Source: JAAFIW01 sp031414805
Lineage (GTDB): Bacteria > Pseudomonadota > Gammaproteobacteria > Burkholderiales > Burkholderiaceae_C
Direction: 5' to 3'
DNA length: 64,000 nt
Assembly (NCBI GenBank): GCA_031414805.1
Contig: JANOQJ010000008.1
Span: 49,188-113,187 of the forward strand
Shown here: in pieces, positions 25,244-34,466 of the stretch
Layout: each line of letters starts with the position of its first letter
How positions within the stretch are numbered: position 1 is the stretch's first letter
Notes under the pieces: model-generated
What the model was told of the DNA's origin: nothing
The model's database searches: none
What the model saw: only the letters and a program-made list of their open reading frames with translations
Position numbers and translations under genes: made by a program

Positions 25244-26284
25244 ATGAAAGATCAAACCCTCCCATCGCGCCTTCGCCTCTCGGATGCCCGCTTCCTGCTG
25301 GTGTTGCTACTGCCCGGCCTGACCCTGCTGGGCACCTTGAACGACCCCCGTCTGGCGGCTGCGTGGGCGCTGGCCATTTGGCTGTTGGTGGCCGCAGCCG
25401 ACACCTGGCTACCCGGTGCTCAGCGCTCACCCGGCCCCAGCGAGCAAAAGCCTTATTTCATCTGGCTGCTGCGCCTGTATGTGCCACTGCAACTGGCGGT
25501 GATCGCCGCCGGTGCCTGGGCTGCCATGCAGAGTGATTGGTTGACAGTTTTGGGCCTGGCTTTTGCAGTCGGCTTTGTCACTGGTGGCCAGGGCATCACC
25601 TTCGCGCACGAACTGGGCCACAGCAAAAACCGCATCGACCGGGCCCTGGCTTGGGTGCTGATGGCCAGCGTGAACTACAGCCACTTCATGGTGGAACATT
25701 ACCGCGGCCACCACCCCCGCGCCGCCACGTATGACGATCCGGCCAGCGCGCGACGGGGGGAAAGTCTGTGGCGGTTTTTGCCGCGCACGCTGTGGGGCAG
25801 CTGGGCCAGTGCCTGGCGGCTCGAATCGCAGCGTCTGCAGCAACGCGGCAAAAGCTGGTTGCACAGCCCTTTGTTGTGGTGTTGTGTATTAAATCTGGCT
25901 CTAGCCCTTGTATTGATTGCTGGAGCAGCTACCAAAATCATAGTGTTCTGGCTGGGCCAATCGCTGTTTGCCATCTGGCTTTTAGAAACCGTGAACTACA
26001 TCGAGCACTACGGGCTGAGCCGAAAAGTGGCCGATGGCAAACGCGAGCCTTTCGGAATGAACCACGCCTGGAATGCCGACCACGTTGTCAGCAACAGCCT
26101 GCTGGCCAACCTGCAGCGCCACTCCGACCACCACATGCACGCCTGGAAACCATTCCCGACGCTACAAGCACTGCCAGGGCCGCAATTGCCCACTGGGTAT
26201 GCGGGATGTCTGCTGCTCGCGGCGGTGCCGCGGTTGTGGTTTGGGGTGATGCATCGCCGGTTGGATGGGCTGGGTGCTGCTTAG
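25244..26284 (+). CDS. AlkB-like membrane di-iron hydroxylase
   Basis: The 346-residue integral membrane protein has the eight-histidine pattern of alkane/xylene monooxygenases: HELGH (122-126), EHYRGHH (151-157), NYIEHYGL (about 249) and LQRHSDHHMH (about 288). Hydrophobic segments surround them. It would hydroxylate a terminal alkyl carbon using rubredoxin or a reductase, neither of which is next to it. It is shorter than typical AlkB (about 400). Residues about 216-236 (NLALALVLIAGAATKIIVF) are the translation of a repeat element that forms part of a transmembrane helix. Substrate unknown. Confidence 0.85.
   Translation: MKDQTLPSRLRLSDARFLLVLLLPGLTLLGTLNDPRLAAAWALAIWLLVAAADTWLPGAQRSPGPSEQKPYFIWLLRLYVPLQLAVIAAGAWAAMQSDWLTVLGLAFAVGFVTGGQGITFAHELGHSKNRIDRALAWVLMASVNYSHFMVEHYRGHHPRAATYDDPASARRGESLWRFLPRTLWGSWASAWRLESQRLQQRGKSWLHSPLLWCCVLNLALALVLIAGAATKIIVFWLGQSLFAIWLLETVNYIEHYGLSRKVADGKREPFGMNHAWNADHVVSNSLLANLQRHSDHHMHAWKPFPTLQALPGPQLPTGYAGCLLLAAVPRLWFGVMHRRLDGLGAA
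25891..25952 (-). repeat. dispersed palindromic element, copy 7 (inside the AlkB-like gene)
   Basis: Core centre is GG in gene sense (TGCTGGAGCAG). The hydrophobic translation builds a membrane helix. Confidence 0.8.
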
Positions 26285-26377
26285 GTTGCGAATCTGATAC
26301 GGCTCACGCCGTCACCTCCCCGGCACGAGTAGCTATCAAAAGCATAGTGAGCTGTCGTCGGCACAATCGCCGATCCC

Positions 26378-27781
26378 ATGACCCGCTGGCAACCCACCCT
26401 GCTCGAAGCCCCACGCGCCGCTGCCTTGCTGGCGCTGGCCGAGCTGCGGCTGGCGCAGGGGCGGTATGCGCAGGCGGCGCCGCTGTACCAGGAGTTGCAT
26501 GCCACCAAGCCGGGTGACGCGGCCATCTTGCTGCATTGGGGGTTTTGCCTGGAGCAGGTAGGCGAGCTGGATGCGGCGGTGTCGCGCTACCAGGAGGCGC
26601 TAGCCATTGATCCGGATTTTTTTGAGGCGCATGTGGACCTGGCAGGGGTGCTGTGGCGGGTGCAGGACCACGCGGGTTCGCTGGTACACGCGCAACGGGC
26701 TGTCGCACGCAAGCCCATGCACGCGCACGCGGTGCGCATGCTGGGCACGGCCTTGCTCCACCTGAACCGGTTTGATGAAGCCGAAGTGCAGTTGCGACGG
26801 GCGCTGGATCTTAAGCCAGGGTTCGGCCCGGCGCGTCTGGATTTGGCTTTGGTTTTGTTGTTGACGGGCCGCCTGCAAGAGGCCTGGCCGCTGTATGCCC
26901 ACCGGTGGGAAGACAGCCCGGGCCTGGTTCGCCCAGCATTTTTTCAGGCGGGGTTGCAATGGCAGGGGCCACAGGCTCAGCCTCTACGGGGGCGTCGTGT
27001 ACTGGTCTACGCCGAGCAGGGGTTTGGCGATGTGATTCAGTTCATTCGCTACGCTGCATTGATGCAACAGGACGGTGCGACCGTGTTCGCCGCTGTGCCA
27101 CCGCCGCTGGTGCCCTTGCTGGAGAGCATGCCGGGCTTGGTGTGTGTGAAGGCGGATGCGATGGCCCCGGTGGAGGTGGATTGGCAAGTGCCGCTGCTGG
27201 ATTTGCCGCTGCACTACAACACCGCGGTGCAAACTATTCCTGCGACAGTGCCTTACCTGTCTGCCCCACGTGACCTGGTAGCGCAATGGCATCAACGCCT
27301 GTCCCCGTGGAAAGCTTCAATCAAGGTTGGTCTGGCATGGGCGGGCCAACCCAGTCAGGCCAACGACCGTAACCGCAGTCACTGTTTAAGCGTTTTTTTG
27401 CCCTTGATGGATGTACCGGGTGTGCAGTGTTTCAGCCTGCAAAAGTCTGATGCGCGGCACTACACCGACATCACGCCGACCGCCAAGCAACTGCTTGATT
27501 TCACCGCTGACTGGCACGGCTTTACCGATAGCGCTGCAGAGATCGCCAACCTGGACTTGGTGATTACGGTTTGCAGCGCGGTGGCGCATTTGGCGGGTGC
27601 CTTGGGCAAGCCGGTGTGGGTGCTGCTGCCGCCCAACGCCGACTGGCGCTGGCTGCAAGGTCGCGATGATTCACCCTGGTACCCAACGATGCGCTTGTTT
27701 CGCCGCACCATGGGCGAGCCGCGTGACGCGCAGATTCAGCGGGTGGCGCAGGCGTTACGGGCGATGCAGCAGGCCGCATGA
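26378..27781 (+). CDS. TPR protein with glycosyltransferase-like C-terminus
   Basis: The 467-residue protein has N-terminal tetratricopeptide units (about residues 1-175: AAPLYQELHATKPGDAAILL, AVSRYQEALAIDPDFFEAH, AEVQLRRALDLKPGFGPARL). The C-terminal half resembles the GT-B nucleotide-sugar lobe of glycosyltransferase family 9/SPINDLY-like proteins: VGLAWAGQPSQANDRNRS, VCSAVAHLAGALGKPVWVLL, SPWYPTMRLFR. Donor and acceptor are unknown. No sugar gene cluster is adjacent. The 97 bases upstream contain only a decayed piece of the palindromic element. Confidence 0.8.
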   Translation: MTRWQPTLLEAPRAAALLALAELRLAQGRYAQAAPLYQELHATKPGDAAILLHWGFCLEQVGELDAAVSRYQEALAIDPDFFEAHVDLAGVLWRVQDHAGSLVHAQRAVARKPMHAHAVRMLGTALLHLNRFDEAEVQLRRALDLKPGFGPARLDLALVLLLTGRLQEAWPLYAHRWEDSPGLVRPAFFQAGLQWQGPQAQPLRGRRVLVYAEQGFGDVIQFIRYAALMQQDGATVFAAVPPPLVPLLESMPGLVCVKADAMAPVEVDWQVPLLDLPLHYNTAVQTIPATVPYLSAPRDLVAQWHQRLSPWKASIKVGLAWAGQPSQANDRNRSHCLSVFLPLMDVPGVQCFSLQKSDARHYTDITPTAKQLLDFTADWHGFTDSAAEIANLDLVITVCSAVAHLAGALGKPVWVLLPPNADWRWLQGRDDSPWYPTMRLFRRTMGEPRDAQIQRVAQALRAMQQAA

Positions 27782-27796
27782 GCCCGGGCCGTGACC

Positions 27797-28042
27797 TCAG
27801 GTGCGTGCGAAGCCGGTGTCGGTTTGCCGGTAAACCTCTCGCGATTGCAGCTCTGCGCTGCTGCCTGACCACACTGGGCTGCCTTGAATCTCCAGCGTCA
27901 TGTTCGATGCGTCCTCTACCAGGAACTGCGCCAAACCGTCGGCGTTGGTGTCCAGGCTACCGTTGCCAGACAGCTTGACCGACAGACCTTTGAGGTTTTG
28001 CCCTGCAGCGTCTTGAATTTGAAACCGGACGATTTTGGCCAT
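27797..28042 (-). CDS. small hypothetical protein, possible beta-sandwich domain
   Basis: The 81-residue protein starts MAKIVRFQIQDAAGQNLKGL and continues with alternating short strands (SVKLSGNGSLDTNADGLAQF), a pattern like a single carboxypeptidase-regulatory/Ig-like domain. There is no signal peptide. It is convergent with the TPR gene. Function unknown. Confidence 0.55.
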   Translation of the reverse strand: MAKIVRFQIQDAAGQNLKGLSVKLSGNGSLDTNADGLAQFLVEDASNMTLEIQGSPVWSGSSAELQSREVYRQTDTGFART

Positions 28043-28129
28043 GGTGTGAGTGATGAATAGAAATTGGGAACTGTTTGTAACATTTAAATGTTTCCAGCTG
28101 GCATCAAAACCCTATCAGTTGTCAGCTAT

Positions 28130-29188
28130 TCAAGGCGCGGCCGCCATCGCCGCTTTCACGGCCTGACCCAGCTCAATCACCGCCATCGCGTAATAGCTGC
28201 TCCAGTTGTAGCGGGTGATGACGTAAAAGTTCTCGGTGCCTGCAACGTAGCTGGGCGCAGCACCGCCGTTTTGCAGCTCGATCAGTGCCAGCGGGCCGAT
28301 ATGGCGGGCGGCATCACCTTCCAGCACCGCGCCCTTGGCCGTGAAGCTGGTCACGCTAAAAGTGGGCAGGATGTCGGGGGCCAGCAAGGCGTCTTTGTCC
28401 AGTGTGGCGGCGTCAAAGCGCACCGGGTAGTGGGTGGGCATGCCGGTTTTCCACTCGTAGCCTTTGAGGTAGCTGGCCACTGACCCAATGGCATCGCCCG
28501 GGCTGGTCAGATCGACCTTGCCGTCGCCATCAAAGTCCACCGCATAACGCGTCTGGCTGCTGGGCATGAACTGGGGCATGCCCATGGCACCGGCGTAACT
28601 GCCCAGCGGTTTCATCGGATCGCTGTCGCTGCGGCTTTGCTGGCTTAAAAACTGCTCCAACTCACCGCGAAAAAACTCGGTACGAGCTTCAGCCCGTGGG
28701 TGGCGCGCGGGGAAATCAAACGTCAGTGTGGCCAGTGCGTCCATCACGCGGAAGGTGCCCATTTGCTGGCCGTAAATGCTTTCCACGCCTATCACGCCCA
28801 CGATGATGTCTGCCGGTACGCCGTACTCGGCTTCGGCACGTGCCAGGGTTTCGCGGTGGGCCTGCCAGAAGCGCAAACCCGCGCGAATGCGGATCGGCTC
28901 GACAAACCGGCTGCGATACAGCGCCCAGTTTTTGGCAGTGCCCACGGCGGGCGGCAGCATCAGCTGGCCAATACGCGGCAGATGCTGGGCATCGCCGATG
29001 GTTTTGCGCACCCAGGTGGGGTCCAGGTCACGGCGGGCGGCCAGGTCGTCGGCAAAGCGCATGGCGTCTTCGCGGGTGGAATATGTGACACCGTTCTGCG
29101 TAGTTTTTAAGGGTTTTTGGGCTGCAGCCCAGGTAAATACTGCTGAAGCAGCTATTAAAAATATAGCGTTTCGACGAAAGATGTTCAC
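28130..29188 (-). CDS. mltB: lytic murein transglycosylase B
   Basis: Cleaves the MurNAc-GlcNAc bond of peptidoglycan. The 352-residue protein starts at GTG 29188. The catalytic glutamate is E136 in IGVESIYGQQMG; the following FPARHPRAEARTEFFRGELEQ, GSYAGAMGMPQFMPSS and FDGDGKVDLTSPGDAIGSVA are family hallmarks. Residues about 6-29 (NAIFLIAASAVFTWAAAQ) are the hydrophobic signal peptide and are encoded almost wholly by a copy of the dispersed repeat. There is no lipobox cysteine, so the protein would be soluble periplasmic rather than a lipoprotein. Confidence 0.92.
   Translation of the reverse strand: MNIFRRNAIFLIAASAVFTWAAAQKPLKTTQNGVTYSTREDAMRFADDLAARRDLDPTWVRKTIGDAQHLPRIGQLMLPPAVGTAKNWALYRSRFVEPIRIRAGLRFWQAHRETLARAEAEYGVPADIIVGVIGVESIYGQQMGTFRVMDALATLTFDFPARHPRAEARTEFFRGELEQFLSQQSRSDSDPMKPLGSYAGAMGMPQFMPSSQTRYAVDFDGDGKVDLTSPGDAIGSVASYLKGYEWKTGMPTHYPVRFDAATLDKDALLAPDILPTFSVTSFTAKGAVLEGDAARHIGPLALIELQNGGAAPSYVAGTENFYVITRYNWSSYYAMAVIELGQAVKAAMAAAP
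29110..29172 (-). repeat. dispersed palindromic element, copy 8 (encodes the MltB signal peptide)
   Basis: Plus orientation relative to the gene. The core reads CTGCT-TC-AGCAG, so the consensus TGA stop is TCA (Ser). The second stem is GGGCTGCAGCCC. Confidence 0.85.
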
Positions 29189-29216
29189 GGTGGGCGATGA
29201 AATGAAGTTGACATGT

Positions 29217-29285
29217 TGTCATTCCCGCGCAGGCGGGAATCCAGTGCGTGACCGGCGTGGATTCCCGCCTGCGCGGGAATGACGG
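29217..29285. repeat. double REP-like palindrome between mltB and tgpA
   Basis: Two facing units TTCCCGCGCAGGCGGGAA and TTCCCGCCTGCGCGGGAA about 20 bases apart, between two same-strand genes. Same family as 14172-14238. Confidence 0.9.
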
Positions 29286-29307
29286 AATGGCGTAGATGGT
29301 ATTGGTT

Positions 29308-31374
29308 TCAAGCCACCGTTGCGGTGGGCACGTGGTTCGTGGGTTCCGCCTGTGGCCAGTCCAGCGCGCCAAACTCCCGCCGCAATGCCGCCAGGCTGCC
29401 TGGCACTTCCGGTACTTCCGGCACTCGGGCCGCATAGCGCTGCGCCTCCAGCCGCAACAGCCAGTCGCTGACACCCTGTGCGGCATCGCCAAATTGCACA
29501 CGCGCCAGTTGCGCCAACTGGCGGGGCGGGCAAACGGGCGGCACGATCAAACCAGCCTTTTCCAGCCGTTTGCGGGCACGCTGCAGCAGGTACAACCAGG
29601 GGTCATGCCGGGCACGTTCCCACAGCGTCCACAGCGCGCCGACTGCTCCTGCAGCCGTGAGCAAACCCGCCATCAAGTAGCCCAAATGCTCCCAGCTGGG
29701 CGACTCAAAACCCACGTTTTTCAGCAAGTCCAGCTGTTTGCTTTGCGTGTAGTTCAGCACCCACTGGTTCCAGCGGTTGTTCACCGCTTCCCAGGCGGCG
29801 CGCAGGTTGGCGGCCAGGGTGGGGTTCAGGGTGCCAATCGCACCGGCAAACACGCCGGGTTGCTGCGCCAGGCGTGCATATTCACCAATGCGCGCGGGGG
29901 CCACTGAGGCCGTGGGGTCGACACGCACCCAGCCGCGGCCTTCCAGCCACACCTCGGCCCAAGCGTGGGCAGCCGACTGGCGCACGATCCAGTAGCCATC
30001 CAACGAATTGAGCTCGGCGCCTTGGTAGCCGGTGACGATGCGGGCGGGCACGCTCATGCTGCGCATCAGCACCACAAAGGCTGAGGCAATGTGTTCGCAA
30101 AAGCCCTCTTTTTTGTCAAACCAGAATTCATCGGCTGTCTCTCGGCCATACACGCCGGGCTCCAGCGTGTAGCGGTAGCCCCCAGTGCGCAGGCGTGCCA
30201 GCGCGCCTTCCAGCAGGCCCGCTGCGCCCTTGTCGGCATAGCGCGGGTCTCGCTGAATGTCGGTGGCCAGCTGCAGGGTGCGCGGGTTAAAGCCGGGGGG
30301 CAGCTCGGTGAAGTCTTGCAAGCCGGGAATGGCCTTCATGGGGCCGTGGCGAAACTGGGTGTGGCTTTCGACTTTGTAGCGCACGATGTCGGTGAAGGGC
30401 TTGTTGGCAAACCACTGCAAATCAGGCGTCATGACCAGCTCGTAGTTGGGTATGACGGGTTTGTTGGCGGCAGCCTCCAGCGTCATCAGCCAGGGCCGGT
30501 TGCTGGGTTCCATGGTCACTTCGTAGCGAACCGGCTCGCCCAGCAGTTGCAGGTTGCCCGGTGCCTGGTAACGGGCGGAAAACAAGGCTTGCAACGGTCG
30601 CCATTCCCGTCCGTCAAAGGTCGATAAAACCGGGCCGCGAAAGTACAAATCGGGTTGCGCGGGCGCTTCGCCCTCAAATTTGATGCGTAAGGCAATGCTG
30701 TCGTCCAGCGCCAGTTGCGCAATCGTGCCCACCTGCATGCTGCCCGACAGGCCGCTGCGGCCAGTCATGCCGTCACTTGGGATGCCCCACAGAGGGGCCA
30801 TGCGGGGAAACAGCATGAACAGCACTACCATGATCGGCGCGCCCACCAGCGCCATCCAGCCTGCCGTTTTGGCGGCTTCCAGCAGCGGTGGTTTGCCCAC
30901 CGGCATGTGGGCGTTGACCAGTGCCGTCAGCAGGCCTAACAGTGCCACCAGCATGGTGGCCGCCGTGAGCAGCGACTGGGAGAAAAAGAAGTTGGTCAGC
31001 ATGGTGAAAAACGAGAGGAAAAACACCACAAACGCGTCGCGCCGGGCCCGCAGTTCCAGCGTTTTCAGTGCCAGTAGCACCACGATGAGCGTCACGCCTG
31101 CGTCACGGCCCAGCAGGGTTTTGTGTGTGAAGTAAGTCGCCACCGAGGCCAGCGCCAGCAAGCCCACACGCCACCAGAAGCCGGGCAGCGGCTTGCTTTG
31201 CAGCGCCAGCACACCGCGCCAGACCAACACGCTGAAAGCCAGCACGGCGCACCACACGGGTATCTGGCCGATTTGTGGCATCAAGACCCAGGCGATAACC
31301 AACAGCAAAAACAGCGTGTCGCGCGCCTCGCGGGGCAAGTGGGTCAGTGCGTTCAGCGGTTTGTTCATCAACAT
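29308..31374 (-). CDS. tgpA: TgpA-like membrane transglutaminase (DUF3488)
   Basis: About 688 residues with start at ATG 31374 or 31368, coupled to the DUF58 stop. Several N-terminal membrane segments (DUF3488) are followed by a periplasmic transglutaminase-like domain with catalytic Cys in KEGFCEHIASAFVVLMRS, His in SAAHAWAEVWLEG and Asp in WVRVDPTAS. A further membrane segment and a DUF4129-like tail follow. It works with the DUF58 protein encoded just upstream. The MoxR ATPase usually found in this operon is not adjacent here. Confidence 0.9.
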   Translation of the reverse strand: MLMNKPLNALTHLPREARDTLFLLLVIAWVLMPQIGQIPVWCAVLAFSVLVWRGVLALQSKPLPGFWWRVGLLALASVATYFTHKTLLGRDAGVTLIVVLLALKTLELRARRDAFVVFFLSFFTMLTNFFFSQSLLTAATMLVALLGLLTALVNAHMPVGKPPLLEAAKTAGWMALVGAPIMVVLFMLFPRMAPLWGIPSDGMTGRSGLSGSMQVGTIAQLALDDSIALRIKFEGEAPAQPDLYFRGPVLSTFDGREWRPLQALFSARYQAPGNLQLLGEPVRYEVTMEPSNRPWLMTLEAAANKPVIPNYELVMTPDLQWFANKPFTDIVRYKVESHTQFRHGPMKAIPGLQDFTELPPGFNPRTLQLATDIQRDPRYADKGAAGLLEGALARLRTGGYRYTLEPGVYGRETADEFWFDKKEGFCEHIASAFVVLMRSMSVPARIVTGYQGAELNSLDGYWIVRQSAAHAWAEVWLEGRGWVRVDPTASVAPARIGEYARLAQQPGVFAGAIGTLNPTLAANLRAAWEAVNNRWNQWVLNYTQSKQLDLLKNVGFESPSWEHLGYLMAGLLTAAGAVGALWTLWERARHDPWLYLLQRARKRLEKAGLIVPPVCPPRQLAQLARVQFGDAAQGVSDWLLRLEAQRYAARVPEVPEVPGSLAALRREFGALDWPQAEPTNHVPTATVA

Positions 31375-32420
31375 AGCGCCAGTGCCTCCAGACAAGCGCG
31401 CTTGTGCGCCTCGCCGCTTGAGGGTTTGAGTTGCTGGCCGGGTAGGCGCAAGCCAAAGTCAAGCCCGGTTTTCTCGGCCTGGAGCACCCAGGCGGTCAAA
31501 CGCGAGAGCTTGGCTTCCTTGTCGGTCACGCCGGTTTGCGCATAGTCGAGCCACAGCTCGTAGCGCTGGGCTTGCTGCGTGTCGCGGCTGACCAGATCGT
31601 TGCTGCCACGGGCGATGTTTTTGGCGGCCTGTTTCCACACCACCAGCTTCATCGGGTCACCGCGCTGGTAGGCCCGCACACCTTCAAATTCGCCCGTGCT
31701 GCGCACCCGCGCGGCACCTGCGCCGCCCGCGCGGGGCTCGCCAGGTGGCAGCGGTGGTGCATGCAGCTCCGGCGCGGGGTAAACCAGCACCTGAGAGGCG
31801 GGCCGCCACACGGTCCACACCCGAAAGGTGCCCAGCGGGTAGCGCGTTTCGGCGGTCAGCGGCGGCACCGTGTGCAGGCCACGCCGCTCGGGTTTGAACG
31901 CCACATGCACTGTGGTGCTGCCCTGGGCCGGAATGTCGGTCCAGGTCCAGTGGTCTTCATGCGTGACATCAAGCACCGCCAGGCCAATACTGCGACGAAT
32001 GCTGCGCTTGCTGTGCGTGAGCGTGATGCCAAAAGCGGCGCTAGCCCCGGCAAATGTTGCGGGTGGCGCTATTAAATTCATCGTAATTCCGCGCAAGGTG
32101 CCATGGCACACGTGCATGCCCACCACCGCGCTGCCCGCCAGCAAAAACGTCAGCAGGTAACCCAGATTCAGCTGGTAGTTAATGGAAGCCACCAGCAACA
32201 CCATCAAGGTCAGCGCCAACATGAAGCCGGGGCGTGTGGGCAATATGTACACGTTGCGCTGCGTCAGCGTGATGCTGTCAGACAGCGGCAGGCGCGACTG
32301 CCACCATTTCCAGAAATGGGTTTGCAGATGGCGGATGGGATTGCGCCAGCTTGGAAATGCACGCCCGGGGACGGGGGCAGGGGGCAGGGCAGCCGTCGTG
32401 GCGGCGGAAGAAGAAGTCAT
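31368..32420 (-). CDS. DUF58 domain protein
   Basis: Start at ATG 32420 (350 residues); the frame runs on to 33464 but that part is antisense to the divergent oxidoreductase. Two membrane segments near residues 55-105 (GFMLALTLMVLLVASINYQL, LGYLLTFLLAGSAVVGMHV) precede a domain ending with the DUF58 hallmark GEFEGVRAYQRGDPMKLVVW-K. It overlaps tgpA, with which it forms a conserved pair. Exact role unknown. Confidence 0.88.
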   Translation of the reverse strand: MTSSSAATTAALPPAPVPGRAFPSWRNPIRHLQTHFWKWWQSRLPLSDSITLTQRNVYILPTRPGFMLALTLMVLLVASINYQLNLGYLLTFLLAGSAVVGMHVCHGTLRGITMNLIAPPATFAGASAAFGITLTHSKRSIRRSIGLAVLDVTHEDHWTWTDIPAQGSTTVHVAFKPERRGLHTVPPLTAETRYPLGTFRVWTVWRPASQVLVYPAPELHAPPLPPGEPRAGGAGAARVRSTGEFEGVRAYQRGDPMKLVVWKQAAKNIARGSNDLVSRDTQQAQRYELWLDYAQTGVTDKEAKLSRLTAWVLQAEKTGLDFGLRLPGQQLKPSSGEAHKRACLEALALC

Positions 32421-32531
32421 TTTTGAGACGTTGAGCCAGCAAACGCCAATTGTGATGGACAGCAAAGACCGACTGGAATTGAAGGGCGCAAGTCCTGGTA
32501 TGTTCATCACCCTCGTGAACAGGAGTCTGAT

Positions 32532-33641
32532 TTGGAAACAGTAGACGTAGTCGTTATTGGTGCTGGCGTCGTCGGGCTGGCTTGCGCCCGCGCGCTGGCC
32601 TTGCAGGGGCGAGATGTGCTGGTGATTGAGGCGGAAAACGCTATTGGCACCGGTACCAGTGCCCGCAACAGCGAGGTCATTCACGCGGGGCTGGGCTACG
32701 CGCCTGGCTCGCTCAAGGCCCGCTTGTGCGTGCAGGGCAAACCCATGCTGTATGCCTATTTGCGGGAGCGCGGTCTGGGCCATCAGCAATGCGGCAAGTT
32801 GATTGTGGCTACGGCTGCAAGCCAAGCACCTGAACTGGCGCGCATGCAAGCCAACGCCGCGGCATGTGGCATGCATGACACCCAACTCATCAGCGCAGAG
32901 CAAGCCATGAAGCGGGAGCCGCATTTGCGCTGCGTGGGCGCATTGCACAGCCCCAGCACCGGCATTGTTGACAGCCATGCGCTCATGCTCAGCCTGCAAG
33001 GCGATCTGGAAAACGCCGGTGGCAGCGTGGTGCTGAACACGCCGGTTGACAGCGCACACATCACGCCCGATGGCACCGTCGTTGCCACCGGCGGGGCGGA
33101 CGCAATGCAGCTGCGGGCGAAGTGGGTCGTCAACTGCGCAAGTCTGCACGCCCAGGCCCTGGCCTCGCGCATGCAAGGCTTTCCCGCCGAGCATGTGCCA
33201 CCCACCCACTACGCCAAGGGCAGCTACTTTTCGCTGAGCGGCAAAGCCCCGTTTTCGCAGCTCATCTACCCCATTCCCGAGGCCGCAGGCTGGGGCGTGC
33301 ACCTCACGCTGGACCTGGGCGGCCAGGCCCGCTTTGGTCCCGACGTGGAGTGGGTGCAAGGGCCCGTTAGCAACCTGAACTACGACGTGGACCCAGCCCG
33401 CGGCGCCAGCTTTTACGAATCGATCCGCCGCTTCTGGCCCGCGCTGCCCGATGGCTCGCTGCAACCGTCTTACAGCGGCATTCGCCCCAAAATTCAGGCG
33501 CCTGGCGAAAAATCAAAGGACTTCTGGATCGCCGGGCCACAGCAGCACGGCGTGCGGGGCGTGGTGCAACTGTTTGGCATTGAATCGCCGGGTCTGACGT
33601 CTTGTCTGGCGATTGGTGATCATGTGGCGCAGCTGTTTTAG
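32532..33641 (+). CDS. FAD-dependent oxidoreductase (LhgO/DAO family)
   Basis: The 369-residue protein starts at TTG 32532, supported by AGGAG at 32521-32525. The dinucleotide fold VVVIGAGVVGLACARALALQG (residues 6-26) is followed by GTGTSARNSEVIHAGLGYAPGS, typical of L-2-hydroxyglutarate oxidase-like DAO enzymes. The C-terminal FAD-contact block is QPSYSGIRPKIQ with a late GIESPGLTSCLAIGDHV. It is likely an oxidase or dehydrogenase for a 2-hydroxy or amino acid. It stands divergent from DUF58 and is followed by a repeat. Confidence 0.85.
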   Translation: METVDVVVIGAGVVGLACARALALQGRDVLVIEAENAIGTGTSARNSEVIHAGLGYAPGSLKARLCVQGKPMLYAYLRERGLGHQQCGKLIVATAASQAPELARMQANAAACGMHDTQLISAEQAMKREPHLRCVGALHSPSTGIVDSHALMLSLQGDLENAGGSVVLNTPVDSAHITPDGTVVATGGADAMQLRAKWVVNCASLHAQALASRMQGFPAEHVPPTHYAKGSYFSLSGKAPFSQLIYPIPEAAGWGVHLTLDLGGQARFGPDVEWVQGPVSNLNYDVDPARGASFYESIRRFWPALPDGSLQPSYSGIRPKIQAPGEKSKDFWIAGPQQHGVRGVVQLFGIESPGLTSCLAIGDHVAQLF

Positions 33642-33649
33642 CTATTAAA

Positions 33650-33704
33650 TATATAGCTGCTTGAGCAGTATTTAAAAGGGCTGAAAGCCGATTTGGCTTA
33701 AAAA
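33650..33704 (+). repeat. dispersed palindromic element, copy 9
   Basis: A full-length, near-consensus copy (CTGCTTGAGCAG, GGCTGAAAGCC, TTGGCTTAAAAA) between the oxidoreductase and the response regulator gene. Confidence 0.9.
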
Positions 33705-33791
33705 TTTGTCCTCTCCACGCAAACCCTCGATAGCACGGCTGAAGTGACTTTGGTAACTGGTAGCAGCGTGTTTCCTGCGCACAATGTCGCC

Positions 33792-34466
33792 ATGCAAACC
33801 CCTGCGACCGACTCATCCACCTTGAAGCAAACCAGCTTCTGCGTGCAGGTGGTAGACGACCACCACATGATGCGTTTGGGGTTGATTGCACTGGCGCAGG
33901 CATCGGCCACGCTGCCCATTGCCTGGCTGGAGGCGGGCAACCTGGGTGATGCGATGGATGTGCACCGGCAAGGGCAGCGCGTTGACCTGGTGCTGCTGGA
34001 CCTGAACCTGCCCGACAGCCAGGGCTTGCAGGGTTTGCGCAGCTTTTTGCGTGAGTTTCCAAAACTGCACATCGCTGTTTTTTCCGCAACCGAAGACCAG
34101 TTTGTGATGGAGCAGGCCATGGGTCTGGGGGCTGTCGGTTACCTGCCCAAGTCGGGCACGGCGCACAACACTTTGCGCTTGATTGAGTCCCTGTTGAACT
34201 GCGCGCCCGTGGTTGCCAACCGGTCTGCCGGTGAGAAGCCGGACATGCCGCGCAGCATGGGCGCGCCAGACGCCCTCCAACAACGTGCGGCAACACTGAA
34301 CGCCACGCAATTGCAGGTGTTGGACCGGGTGCTGGCGGGCATGAGCAACCAGGAAATCGCCACCAGTTGCAACCTGGCGCTGGGGACTGTGAAAAACGCG
34401 GTGTCCACCATATTTTTAACGCTGGATGTGCAGTCGCGCGCTCACCTGATGAGCGTGTTTCGATGA
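33792..34466 (+). CDS. LuxR/NarL-type response regulator
   Basis: Start at ATG 33792 (224 residues). The receiver has the acidic pair V-D-D (21-23), phospho-acceptor D70 in LVLLDLNLPDSQG and lysine in GYLPKSG. The C-terminal helix-turn-helix is LNATQLQVLDRVLAGMSNQE with IATSCNLALGTVKNAVSTIF. Its stop overlaps the hybrid kinase start by ATGA. Targets unknown. Confidence 0.88.
   Translation: MQTPATDSSTLKQTSFCVQVVDDHHMMRLGLIALAQASATLPIAWLEAGNLGDAMDVHRQGQRVDLVLLDLNLPDSQGLQGLRSFLREFPKLHIAVFSATEDQFVMEQAMGLGAVGYLPKSGTAHNTLRLIESLLNCAPVVANRSAGEKPDMPRSMGAPDALQQRAATLNATQLQVLDRVLAGMSNQEIATSCNLALGTVKNAVSTIFLTLDVQSRAHLMSVFR

Noticed and set aside
26299..26349. Possible seventeenth copy of the dispersed element
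   Set aside because: Only TAGCTATCAAAA and part of the flank remain; the palindromic core is gone, so it is not counted.
32041..32090. Possible element copy in the DUF58 gene
   Set aside because: Only GCTATTAAA-like sequence matches; no core palindrome is present.
32421..33464. N-terminal extension of the DUF58 frame
   Set aside because: It is antisense to the FAD oxidoreductase and unlike the protein family; the DUF58 protein begins well at 32420.
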